From assembly GCA_964615795.1 (NCBI GenBank), contig CAZTQR010000014.1, forward strand, positions 1-54,380: DNA of 54,380 bases, in the 5' to 3' direction. The notes under the pieces were generated by a model. The model was given only the letters and a program-made list of their open reading frames with translations. It had not been told where the DNA came from and ran no database searches. The number at the start of each line of letters is the position of its first letter. Position 1 is the stretch's first letter. This stretch comes from JADJAH01 sp964615795 (GTDB lineage: Bacteria; Bacteroidota; Ignavibacteria; Tepidaquicellales; Tepidaquicellaceae). Positions 18,321 to 26,052 of the stretch are shown here, in pieces. Both the position numbers and the translations under genes were made by a program.

Positions 18321-18354
18321 CAAATATATGTATATACATATAATGTTGCAACAT
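18321..18354 (-). promoter_or_regulatory. marR-yceI promoter overlaid by two perfect palindromes (operator)
   Basis: On the minus strand, TTG (complement of 18349-18351), a 20-base spacer and TATATTTG (complement of 18321-18328) form a perfect TTG-N20-TAnnTTTG promoter. Two abutting palindromes cover it: TATATGTATATACATATA (18325-18342) and ATGTTGCAACAT (18343-18354). One overlays the -7 box, the other the -33 box. The predicted transcription start falls on or next to the ATG at 18317, so the message may be leaderless. Autorepression by the MarR protein is the natural inference. Confidence 0.68.
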
Positions 18355-18408
18355 CTATTTTTGTTCCGGTGCATAAATTTATTGTTAAGTAATATCAATG
18401 CTGTTTTC

Positions 18409-18416
18409 TATCTTTG
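18409..18416 (+). promoter_or_regulatory. -7 box for the DUF6265-like gene
   Basis: TATCTTTG is a perfect TAnnTTTG box ending 8 bases before the ATG at 18425. No TTG is found 20 bases upstream, so the -33 element is weak or replaced by an activator. The leader would be about 5 bases. Confidence 0.4.
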
Positions 18417-18424
18417 CCACTATA

Positions 18425-18832
18425 ATGGACAAACGGGACATAACAAAGCTTCACATTCTGGCCGGAATGTGGGAAGGCATTCAGGGAAGCGGCGTTTATC
18501 ATGAGGAATGGTCGGTTGAATCAGACGGTTCCCTGAAAGGAAGGGCCTATCTGCTTAAGATGGGTGAGATCAAGAATCCAGAATCGCTGAAAATCGAGCA
18601 GGAGAATGAACATGTTTTCTATGTGGCTGAAGTTGCTCACAATTCTGCGCCGGTTAAGTTCAGGCTGACAGATTCATCTGACAACTTATTCGTATTTGAG
18701 AATCCTGATCATGATTTTCCGCAGAAGATCACTTATGACCTGACCGAAACTGATCACCTGACAGCTGTAATAGAAGCTGTCAACGACGGAAAGCTGAAGA
18801 AGGTGGAGTTTCGCTTGAAGAAGACCAACTAG
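18425..18832 (+). CDS. DUF6265-like protein, function unknown
   Basis: 135 residues from ATG 18425; the in-frame ATG at 18398 lies upstream of the -7 box and is not used if that box is right. The sequence has the pattern of the DUF6265 group: LAGMWEG, YHEEWSVESDGSLKG, then FENPDHDFPQKITYDL near the end. No signal peptide is seen, so it is probably cytoplasmic. It is likely a small lipocalin-like beta-barrel, by analogy with the family. It is transcribed away from marR-yceI and shares about 100 bases of regulatory DNA with it. Confidence 0.68.
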   Translation: MDKRDITKLHILAGMWEGIQGSGVYHEEWSVESDGSLKGRAYLLKMGEIKNPESLKIEQENEHVFYVAEVAHNSAPVKFRLTDSSDNLFVFENPDHDFPQKITYDLTETDHLTAVIEAVNDGKLKKVEFRLKKTN

Positions 18833-18933
18833 GTGAGAAGGTGCGATCTGTTTTACTTACGTAATGAAATACCATTTGCGATTCTTCTGAGCAGGCCTTA
18901 ACAAGATTCAATTATCTGACTGAAGCTGAGATC

Positions 18934-20028
18934 TCACTGCTTCAGTTTCGGATCGAATGCATCTCTTAGTCCGTCACCGAGTAAGTTAACAGCAAATACA
19001 GTGATCATGATGGCAATTGAAGGAAAAACAGCAAGTCCCCAGTTAGTCCCCACTACAATATATTTATAGCCGTCAAAGATCATCTGTCCCCAACTTGCAG
19101 TGGGCGGCTGAACGCCAAGTCCAAGAAAACTAAGGCTCGCTTCAAATATGATGGCGGCGGCAAGTCCTACTGTTCCCGTAACAATCACCGGCCCGAGCGC
19201 ATTCGGCAGTATGTGCCTTATCATTATTCGGAAGGGCCTGAATCCGATTGCCTTTGTAGCTTCAACGAAATCGGTTTCCCTCAGCGAGAAGAACTGCCCG
19301 CGAACAATCCTTGCAATATCGACCCATCCGGTGAGTCCGATAGCAACAAACGCCTGCCAAAGCCCCTTTCCGAGAACAACAGACAATGCGATGATAAGCA
19401 GAATGGCCGGAAAGGCGAAGATAACATTCACAAACCACATTACTACGGCATCTGTCTTTCCCCTGAAAAAGCCGGCCATGGAACCGAGAATTATTCCGAT
19501 GAAGATCGCAATGCTTTCTGAGATCAGGCCGACAGTAAGACTTATCCTGCTCCCGTATATAAGCCTGCTGAGAACATCCCTGCCAAACCTGTCTGTTCCG
19601 AGATGGTAACTGACCTTGCGAATGATCCTTCCGCCTTCAGGAATGATCTCAGATCTGTTCATGGAAATCTCCTGATCATCATACCCTTTGAACACAACCT
19701 TGTCTGCGTCTTCAGAAACGATCGACTTCACAGCCACAAACTTATCTTCCGTATTCCCGGATTGCTGTCTGACCTGCACAACATCTCCCTCGAATCCGAT
19801 CGGCTTGGCCGCAAATTCAAGTATCTGAAGGTTCGGGTCAAACGGCGCAATGACGGGTGCAAGCAACGCAATGATCACCAGCAATACGAGAGTCCACAGG
19901 CCGATCATTGCCAGCTTGTTCCTTTTCAGCCGTTTCCATGAGTAGTACCAGAGTGAATGGCTTTTGTCATCCAGCATAGCGAATGAATCTTCCAGCCTTT
20001 TGATATTCTCAGTATTCTCCGGTGTCAA
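18934..20028 (-). CDS. Dipeptide/oligopeptide ABC transporter permease, DppC/OppC type
   Basis: 364 residues, longer than the usual 290-310. The extra length is an insertion of about 70 residues after the first membrane segment (from about residue 65, containing PIGFEGDVVQVRQQSG), which would face the periplasm. After it comes LGTDRFGRDVLSRLIYGSRISL, the OppC signature (given here as residues about 143-164), and the EAA-loop region with the EATKAIGFRPFRIMIRHILPN pattern. C-terminal membrane segments follow (FLGLGVQPPTASWGQM). Start is TTG, 6 bases after the dppB-like stop. No ATPase gene for the transporter is in the window. Confidence 0.9.
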   Translation of the reverse strand: MTPENTENIKRLEDSFAMLDDKSHSLWYYSWKRLKRNKLAMIGLWTLVLLVIIALLAPVIAPFDPNLQILEFAAKPIGFEGDVVQVRQQSGNTEDKFVAVKSIVSEDADKVVFKGYDDQEISMNRSEIIPEGGRIIRKVSYHLGTDRFGRDVLSRLIYGSRISLTVGLISESIAIFIGIILGSMAGFFRGKTDAVVMWFVNVIFAFPAILLIIALSVVLGKGLWQAFVAIGLTGWVDIARIVRGQFFSLRETDFVEATKAIGFRPFRIMIRHILPNALGPVIVTGTVGLAAAIIFEASLSFLGLGVQPPTASWGQMIFDGYKYIVVGTNWGLAVFPSIAIMITVFAVNLLGDGLRDAFDPKLKQ

Positions 20029-20034
20029 AACGTG

Positions 20035-20961
20035 TCAGGACAATTTAACTTTGGGATCAAGCATTGCATACACAATGTCAACAAAGAAGTTGATTATAAC
20101 AAAGACAATTGCCGAGAACAGAACCGTACCCTGAATCATCGGGAAGTCAAGCTTGAATATGGCATCAACTGCAAGTAACCCTATACCGGGCCAGTTGAAT
20201 ATATATTCGATGAAGAACACGCCGCCGAGCGTTGCTGCCAGCGATGCGCTTATGGTTGTAACAACAGGATTCAGCGCGTTCCTGAGCGTGTGCTTGAAGA
20301 TCACTTTTCCCTGTGACAACCCTTTTGCCTTTGCAGTCCTCACATAATCCTGATTCATGACTTCAAGCATTGACGATCTTGTTATCCTTGCTGTGATTGC
20401 CATTGGTCTCAGTGCAAGAGTTACCATCGGCAGAACAAGATATTGCCAGCCGTCATTTATGTAGCCGGATATGGGAAACCACTTGAGCAAATGCCCGAAC
20501 ACGAGCGCCATTATGAGGCCAAATGCAAATGAAGGTATTGAAATGCCGAACAGGGCAAATATCATGGCGGCGTTGTCTGTGAAGGTGTATTTCTTTACAG
20601 CGGAAATTATTCCTATAAGGACGCCGATAACGGAAGAAAGGAACAACGCGCTGAATGAAAGCAGAGCTGTTGCCGGAAATTTCTCAAGTATTGTTGTCAC
20701 AACATTCCTGTTGGTGGCATATGACCTTCCGAGGTCGCCTTTGAATGCGTTTGTCATGAATCTTACATACTGAACATACAGCGGCTTGTTGAGGCCAAGC
20801 TCTTCGCGGACCGCATCAACTGAAGCGACATCAGCGCGTTGTCCGAGCATCATCCTCGCAGGGTCGCCCGGGAGTATGTAGAGCAGGAAGAATGTGACGG
20901 TGAGCACTCCGAAGATTATAAGGAGCGAATATGCAAGATTTCTTATGATGTAAGACCACAT
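20035..20961 (-). CDS. Dipeptide/oligopeptide ABC transporter permease, DppB/OppB type
   Basis: 308 residues. Typical DppB start (an N-terminal membrane helix, then LPGDPARMMLGQ), and the EAA-loop DYVRTAKAKGLSQGKVIFKHTLRNAL, quoted here by its core KAKGLSQGKVIFKH. It ends in MLDPKVKLS, the DppB-type terminus. Six transmembrane segments are predicted. It pairs with the DppC-like gene downstream. A strong terminator-like hairpin lies 32 bases upstream of its start, so expression may depend on read-through from the peptidase gene. Confidence 0.92.
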   Translation of the reverse strand: MWSYIIRNLAYSLLIIFGVLTVTFFLLYILPGDPARMMLGQRADVASVDAVREELGLNKPLYVQYVRFMTNAFKGDLGRSYATNRNVVTTILEKFPATALLSFSALFLSSVIGVLIGIISAVKKYTFTDNAAMIFALFGISIPSFAFGLIMALVFGHLLKWFPISGYINDGWQYLVLPMVTLALRPMAITARITRSSMLEVMNQDYVRTAKAKGLSQGKVIFKHTLRNALNPVVTTISASLAATLGGVFFIEYIFNWPGIGLLAVDAIFKLDFPMIQGTVLFSAIVFVIINFFVDIVYAMLDPKVKLS

Positions 20962-20992
20962 ATTACCTTGTCACGGAATTTTGTCTGCAAAC

Positions 20993-21025
20993 AAAAATCC
21001 CGGACCTTGAAATCAAAGCCCGGGA
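20993..21025 (-). terminator. Strong hairpin terminator/attenuator between the peptidase and permease genes
   Basis: On the minus strand TCCCGGGCTTTGA pairs with TCAAGGTCCGGGA (six G/C-rich pairs, then mostly paired inner stem with wobbles) and is followed at once by TTTTTG. It lies 22 bases after the NlpC/P60 stop. Only 32 bases separate its T-run from the DppB-like start, too little for an obvious promoter. Confidence 0.75.
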
Positions 21026-21047
21026 CATTTTGAAATTTAACGATCTG

Positions 21048-21695
21048 TCATTGGTTCTCAACTACTCTTCTTGCCTTCAGATATGTTCTGGTGTAGAATT
21101 CATCGTCAAGTGACGCAACCGATACACCGCTCTTTGAACCGGAATGGGCAAAGAAACCATTGCCTAGATACATTCCCACGTGAGAAACTCTTCCTTTTCT
21201 CATTGTGTCGAAGAACACCAGATCACCGAATTTCAGATCTGCCTTTTCGACCGGCTCGCCTACGCTTGATTGCTCAAGCGAAGTCCTTGGAAGTGCAATG
21301 CCAAGTGACTGATAGAACACTGTCTGAATAAAAGCTGAGCAGTCAATTCCCCTCTTTGAAGTGCCTCCCCACAGGTAGGGAGTGTTAAGATATTCGATGA
21401 TCTTAAACATCACTTCATCCTTATCCAGGTTAACAGAAAATTCAGGGCTGGAGATGAATCCTGCAAGACTGCTTGATATCGCCTCCAGATTCTCTTTGTT
21501 GATCTCAGTCTTTTCCGTTAAGCTGCTGGTGGAAACAATTTCCTGTTTTCCTTTGTGTCCATTAGCATCTTTCGAACTGTAGATCTCAGAGTCTTCTCTT
21601 GAAATTTCTCTTGATCCTGAACATCCGACCATGACCATAGCCGCAAACGCAAATACGGAAATGAGCATGACTGCGGACAGTCGGGTTTTCACCAT
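21048..21695 (-). CDS. NlpC/P60 (C40) cell-wall endopeptidase lipoprotein
   Basis: 215 residues; lipobox VMVGC (Cys25). After a linker of about 75 residues comes a complete NlpC/P60 domain: YLNTPYLWGGTSKRGIDCSAF with nucleophile Cys119, GDLVFFDTMRKGRVSHVGMY with His172, and third polar residue His184 (FFAHSGS). Such enzymes cut D-Glu-meso-DAP bonds in peptidoglycan stem peptides. A CGGAGG ribosome site precedes the ATG. It sits between a peptide-binding lipoprotein gene and peptide permeases, which points to scavenging or recycling of murein peptides. Confidence 0.9.
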   Translation of the reverse strand: MVKTRLSAVMLISVFAFAAMVMVGCSGSREISREDSEIYSSKDANGHKGKQEIVSTSSLTEKTEINKENLEAISSSLAGFISSPEFSVNLDKDEVMFKIIEYLNTPYLWGGTSKRGIDCSAFIQTVFYQSLGIALPRTSLEQSSVGEPVEKADLKFGDLVFFDTMRKGRVSHVGMYLGNGFFAHSGSKSGVSVASLDDEFYTRTYLKARRVVENQ

Positions 21696-21779
21696 TCGTT
21701 TAGCCTCCGTTTAATTAACGAAATGTTTAAAAGAACTATAAATTGATTTGAAACTGCGACAATTATAAAGACTATAATC

Positions 21780-23510
21780 CTATTTATCAAGCCACAAATA
21801 CCTCATGTTCACCCTGTGCATCGGGTCAAGGGCATAGCCCCGGACGTAGGGCTGAAGCATCCTGTAGTCCTCATCATAATAAATGAGCATCATAGGTGCC
21901 TGAGAGATCGCGATCTGCTCAGCTTCTTTATAAAGCTTGTATCTTTCCGTCTGATCCGTAGTGGCAATTGCCTTCTCAAACAGGGCGTCATATTCCGGAT
22001 TTTGAAATCTTGTGCTGTTTATGGGACTGATTGCTTTCGGGTCTTTGGGCACATTCTTGCCATAATAGAGATTGAGAAAACTTTCCGGTTCGGGATAGTC
22101 GGCGATCCACCCGAGCCTGTAAAAATCGGCCCTGCCGGCATCAATATTGTCCAGATGTTGTGCAAACTGCATTATGTTGAGTTTCATATTCACACCAATC
22201 TCCTTAAGCATGCTCTGTATTGATTCTGCTATCTGAATGTTCCTGTCACCTCCGGAATTTATCTGGAGGACCGCATCGGGAAATCCCTTTCCTCCGGGAT
22301 ACCCTGCTTCCTCCATAAGCTTGCGCGCCTTCTCAAGATCAAATGAATATCCTTTGATGTCCTTAGTATGGTATTTGGGCATTGCAGGCGGCACAATCCC
22401 GTGGATCGCTCCCATATATCCCTGACCGTTGAGAACAAATTTCAGGATCTTGTCACGGTCAATCGCATAATTGAACGCCTGTCTTACTTTTTCATTATTG
22501 AAGATCTTTCCCGTTGTCAGAAATCCGTAAAACTGTATTGCAAGAGAAGGAGTCTTCTGAAGAATGAACGAAGCAAACTCAGGCTTAAGTGTCTTTTCGG
22601 GTGTGACAATTTCCTTGAATGACTCGTTCGGAAGTCTGTAGCTTTCATCTATGTTGCCGTTCCTGAACTCAAGGAACTGCTGTGAAACTTCCTTTATGAA
22701 CTTGAACTTGATGCCGTCAATGTAAGGTATCTGATTTCCGTAAGAGTCCTTTTCCCAGTAATTCGGATTCTTCTTCATGTTAAGCTCAAGGTCCGGTTTC
22801 CAGTCAATAAATATGAACGGCCCCGTGCCTACAGGATTCTGGAAGAAATCTTTTCCGTATTTGTCAACTGCTTCTTTTGGAATTACGTAAGCATAGGCAA
22901 GTGTAAGATAGTAGATGAACGGACCGAACGGTTTCTTCAGCTTGATCTGAAAGGTGGAATCATCTTTGACAATAAAACCAGTAACACCGGCAATCTTTGG
23001 TTCCCTGTTTTCCTTTCTTGCTGCTGAGACCTCTTCAAAATACTCGAGGGCACCTTCCACATAATTTTTGTAGTAGTCAAAACCGAGTGTGCCCGTTCTC
23101 GGATCGCAAACGCGGTCAAGCGAATACTTCACATCGGCGGCATTGAACTCTCTGCCTTTGCCTCCGGGAAAGCATGCGTTGTCCTGAAACTTCGGGCCCT
23201 TTCGCAAGTGGAATGTGTAAAGAGTTCCGTCATCGGAGATCTCCCACCGCGTGGCAAGCTGAGGGACAAGATTGAGGCTCGTGTCCAGGTCAACAAGAAG
23301 GTCGTAAATCTGATGAGCCACATGGTGAGAAACCACGTCATTTATTCCGACCGGATCAAGGCTTCTGATATTCTCAAGCTCATTGATCCTGTAAACTCCG
23401 CCTCCTTTAATTCCGCCGTTCAGAGGCACGCCTGTCGTACTTTCCTGTTTCTGTCCGCAACCGCTCACAAGCAAAGCGAATAGCGCGGTTACTGCAAATG
23501 ACTTCATCAT
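21780..23510 (-). CDS. Oligopeptide ABC transporter substrate-binding lipoprotein (family 5)
   Basis: 576 residues; lipobox VSGC (Cys18). The SBP_bac_5 fold is recognisable: THFLRKGPKFQDN near residue 90 with FNAADVKYSLDRV shortly after, GTGPFIFIDWKPDLELNMKKNPNYW, FNYAIDRDKILKFVLNG and a C-terminal LGWIADYPEPESFLNLYY. This group delivers di- and oligopeptides, including murein tripeptide, to Dpp/Opp permeases. It is preceded by the SDR gene (26-base gap) and followed by the NlpC/P60 peptidase gene. Confidence 0.92.
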   Translation of the reverse strand: MMKSFAVTALFALLVSGCGQKQESTTGVPLNGGIKGGGVYRINELENIRSLDPVGINDVVSHHVAHQIYDLLVDLDTSLNLVPQLATRWEISDDGTLYTFHLRKGPKFQDNACFPGGKGREFNAADVKYSLDRVCDPRTGTLGFDYYKNYVEGALEYFEEVSAARKENREPKIAGVTGFIVKDDSTFQIKLKKPFGPFIYYLTLAYAYVIPKEAVDKYGKDFFQNPVGTGPFIFIDWKPDLELNMKKNPNYWEKDSYGNQIPYIDGIKFKFIKEVSQQFLEFRNGNIDESYRLPNESFKEIVTPEKTLKPEFASFILQKTPSLAIQFYGFLTTGKIFNNEKVRQAFNYAIDRDKILKFVLNGQGYMGAIHGIVPPAMPKYHTKDIKGYSFDLEKARKLMEEAGYPGGKGFPDAVLQINSGGDRNIQIAESIQSMLKEIGVNMKLNIMQFAQHLDNIDAGRADFYRLGWIADYPEPESFLNLYYGKNVPKDPKAISPINSTRFQNPEYDALFEKAIATTDQTERYKLYKEAEQIAISQAPMMLIYYDEDYRMLQPYVRGYALDPMHRVNMRYLWLDK

Positions 23511-23536
23511 ATTAATTTTTTCTTTAGTCTGAATTT

Positions 23537-24316
23537 TTATGATTGTAATTTTCTGTCAACCACCATTGCGCTTGCCTGTGCAACAGGCAGGAGTACCATC
23601 TGAGCAACCACCATATTCTCCGGACATGTTACAGCATACATAATTGCATCCGCAACGTCTTCGGGAGTCAGCGGAGCCATTCCGCTGTAAACTGACTTCG
23701 CCCTTACTGCATCGCCTCTGAACCTGACTATCGCAAATTCAGTTTCAACAAGCCCCGGATCTATTGCAGTGACCTTCACATTTGTTCCGTTAAGGTCCAT
23801 TCTCATTCCCTGAGTTATGGCATCCACAGCATGCTTTGTGGCGCAGTAAACATTTCCGTTCGGATAAACTTCATGTCCGGCAATAGAACCTATGTTGATG
23901 ACATGCCCCTGTTTCCTCTCAGCCATAAGGGGAATTACGCACCGTGAAACATGGAGTAGTCCTTTCACATTTGTATCAATCATTTCGTTCCAGTCATCAA
24001 GCGAACCTTCATGAAGCTTCGAAAGGCCTCGTGCGAGCCCGGCATTGTTGACCAGGATCTCAATGTCCTTCCACTCATGCGGCAAAGAATCAACAGCATT
24101 TCTTACGTCATCGTAATCCCGCACATCGAGCCTGAATACAAGCACATTGACACCGAACTCATTCATAATTTCAGAACTGAGCTGACCGAGTAATTCTTCG
24201 CGCCGTCCGGTGATTATGAGATTCGCGCCCGCTCCTGCAAATCGTAATGCAGTTGCCTTTCCGATACCGCTCGTAGCACCGGTAATGAGTACGATCGCGC
24301 CTCTAAGGTCTTTCAA
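23537..24316 (-). CDS. Classical short-chain dehydrogenase/reductase
   Basis: 259 residues. TGATSGIG cofactor motif, NNAGLARG, a catalytic Ser in the INIGSIAGH segment and YCATK (Tyr-x-x-x-Lys) identify a classical SDR of the YdfG/serine-3-dehydrogenase group (NADP-dependent oxidation of 3-hydroxy acids), which is the likely activity but not proven. Start is TTG. It is the first gene of the run leading into the peptide-uptake genes; whether it shares their function is unclear. Confidence 0.87.
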   Translation of the reverse strand: MKDLRGAIVLITGATSGIGKATALRFAGAGANLIITGRREELLGQLSSEIMNEFGVNVLVFRLDVRDYDDVRNAVDSLPHEWKDIEILVNNAGLARGLSKLHEGSLDDWNEMIDTNVKGLLHVSRCVIPLMAERKQGHVINIGSIAGHEVYPNGNVYCATKHAVDAITQGMRMDLNGTNVKVTAIDPGLVETEFAIVRFRGDAVRAKSVYSGMAPLTPEDVADAIMYAVTCPENMVVAQMVLLPVAQASAMVVDRKLQS

Positions 24317-24418
24317 TATATGCTGATCGGATATGGTTGAGGAAAATGCAAGATATGCAATTCGGGATCTTAAGGAAATTGAAAACTTTTGTGAACCCGG
24401 CTCATCATGCTGACATCA

Positions 24419-24432
24419 TTAATGCGCATTAA
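24419..24432. promoter_or_regulatory. 14-bp perfect palindrome in the SDR-pyk divergent region
   Basis: TTAATGCGCATTAA is perfectly self-complementary and lies in the 300-base gap between the minus-strand SDR gene and plus-strand pyk. A dimeric repressor or activator could bind here. The rest of 24317-24617 is AT-rich with repeated TGCAAT/ATTGCA words; no gene is supported there and no full TTG-N20-TAnnTTTG promoter was found. Confidence 0.35.
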
Positions 24433-24617
24433 GCTAATCCTGAACTGAAGGTATTGCAGAAGGCAGACACTTGTCACAGCTTATAACAGAACTGCAAAGG
24501 CAATGATCTTTTGTGAAAATCTCCAAAACATGAATGCAATTGTATCAAAATGCATTACCATTGTGCTTTCTGCAATGATCCGCAATTCATATTTTGCATT
24601 AAACATACAACAGAATT

Positions 24618-26039
24618 CTGAACAGGAAAAAGACCAAGATAGTCTGCACAATCGGCCCGTCATCAGGTACAGTTGACACGATCAGGGAGCTCATACTTGC
24701 AGGGATGGATGCCGCACGGCTGAACTTCTCTCACGGCGAACATCAAACACATCTCGAATACTTACAAAACATCCGGGAAGCATCACAGGCAACAGGAAGA
24801 AGCATAACGGTAATACAAGATCTATCCGGGCCGAAGTTGCGCATAGGCCTGATTGAAGGGGGAGAAGTTCATATTGCCGAGGGCGGACACATCTGCATTT
24901 CAACTGCCGATGTACCCGGAAACAAGGAAATCATCTCGACAAGCTATCCCGGAATGATAAACGATGTCAGGATCGGTGAAGCTCTTCTCATTGACGACGG
25001 AAAACTCCGGCTTGAAGTAACCGGGATTGACATTGCAAACGGGTTGATTCATTGCGAGGTGAAGACTGGCGGAGTGCTGAAGTCCCGCAAAGGCCTGAAT
25101 CTCCCCCACACAAAACTGAGCCTGCCTTCGCTGACAGAAAAAGACATCAGTGACATAGATTTCGGTGTTCAGCACGGGATCGATATGACAGCTATGAGCT
25201 TCGTAAGATCGGAGGAAGACATCTATGCACTGAGGGACTTGCTGCGTTCAAAAGGCTCTCAGGCGCAGGTGATCGCGAAGATAGAAAGGCCCGAGGCTGT
25301 TCAGTCCATTGACAGGATCATCGAAGCGGCGGACCTGATAATGGTGGCAAGGGGTGATATGGGAGTTGAGATCTCAGCCGAAGATGTTCCCGTAATTCAG
25401 AAGATGATCATCAGGAAGTGCAATGAGAAGATCAAGCCCGTGATAACGGCAACTCAGATGCTGGAATCAATGATCACAAATCCGACACCGACAAGAGCCG
25501 AAGCTTCCGATGTCGCAAATGCAATACTTGACGGCACTGACTGCGTCATGCTTTCGGCGGAAACATCAACAGGCAGTTACCCTGTAACTGCAGTGCAGAC
25601 GATGAGCAAGATCATTCGCAAGACCGAGACTATACAGAAGACAAAGTATTTCGGAGAGATTTTTGTGGAAGACTCACCCGAGAACACACTTCATACGATC
25701 TGCAATTCTGCCGTGGAAATAGCTACCAGAGTGAATGCAAGGGCAATTGTAACAATTACGCATACCGGCAGTTCGCCGCTGATACTGTCCAACCATCGTC
25801 CCGGAGCATTGATAATTGCGGCAACAGGCAGTGAAGAGATTATCAGAAAATGCAATCTTGTGTGGGGTGTGGAGCCGGTAAAGATCGAAGAGAGCCGCGG
25901 GCTCATTGAAACAGTCCGTTTGCTGAGGAGAAGACTTACGGAGAGCGGCTTTTCAAAAGGAGACCGGGTTGTATTCATCTCCTCAATGCCGTTCACGAAG
26001 AGCGATTCGGCAAACATGATACAGGTTACAAAAATCTGA
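24618..26039 (+). CDS. pyk: Pyruvate kinase
   Basis: About 473 residues, the normal length. Pyruvate kinase makes pyruvate and ATP from phosphoenolpyruvate and ADP. Key blocks are TKIVCTIGPSS, MDAARLNFSHG, DLSGPKLRIG, IAKIERPEAV (catalytic Lys) and MVARGDMGVEI, and ITATQMLESM. The first ATG (24705) would delete the conserved TKIVCTIGPSS block, which is in frame upstream. The frame is closed by TAA at 24600, and between them there is no ATG, GTG or TTG. CTG at 24618 (giving NRKKTKIVC...) or ATT at 24615 are the only plausible starts, unless a base is wrong. YpdA follows after 13 bases. Confidence 0.93.
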   Translation: MNRKKTKIVCTIGPSSGTVDTIRELILAGMDAARLNFSHGEHQTHLEYLQNIREASQATGRSITVIQDLSGPKLRIGLIEGGEVHIAEGGHICISTADVPGNKEIISTSYPGMINDVRIGEALLIDDGKLRLEVTGIDIANGLIHCEVKTGGVLKSRKGLNLPHTKLSLPSLTEKDISDIDFGVQHGIDMTAMSFVRSEEDIYALRDLLRSKGSQAQVIAKIERPEAVQSIDRIIEAADLIMVARGDMGVEISAEDVPVIQKMIIRKCNEKIKPVITATQMLESMITNPTPTRAEASDVANAILDGTDCVMLSAETSTGSYPVTAVQTMSKIIRKTETIQKTKYFGEIFVEDSPENTLHTICNSAVEIATRVNARAIVTITHTGSSPLILSNHRPGALIIAATGSEEIIRKCNLVWGVEPVKIEESRGLIETVRLLRRRLTESGFSKGDRVVFISSMPFTKSDSANMIQVTKI

Positions 26040-26052
26040 ATAAGAAGATCAC

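Noticed and set aside
18398..18424. Upstream ATG for the DUF6265-like gene
   Set aside because: It precedes the -7 box TATCTTTG, so it would not be transcribed from that promoter; the domain begins after 18425.
18919..18946. Hairpin ACTGAAGC/GCTTCAGT at the end of the DppC-like gene
   Set aside because: It overlaps the stop codon and is not followed by a T-run on either strand; not called a terminator.
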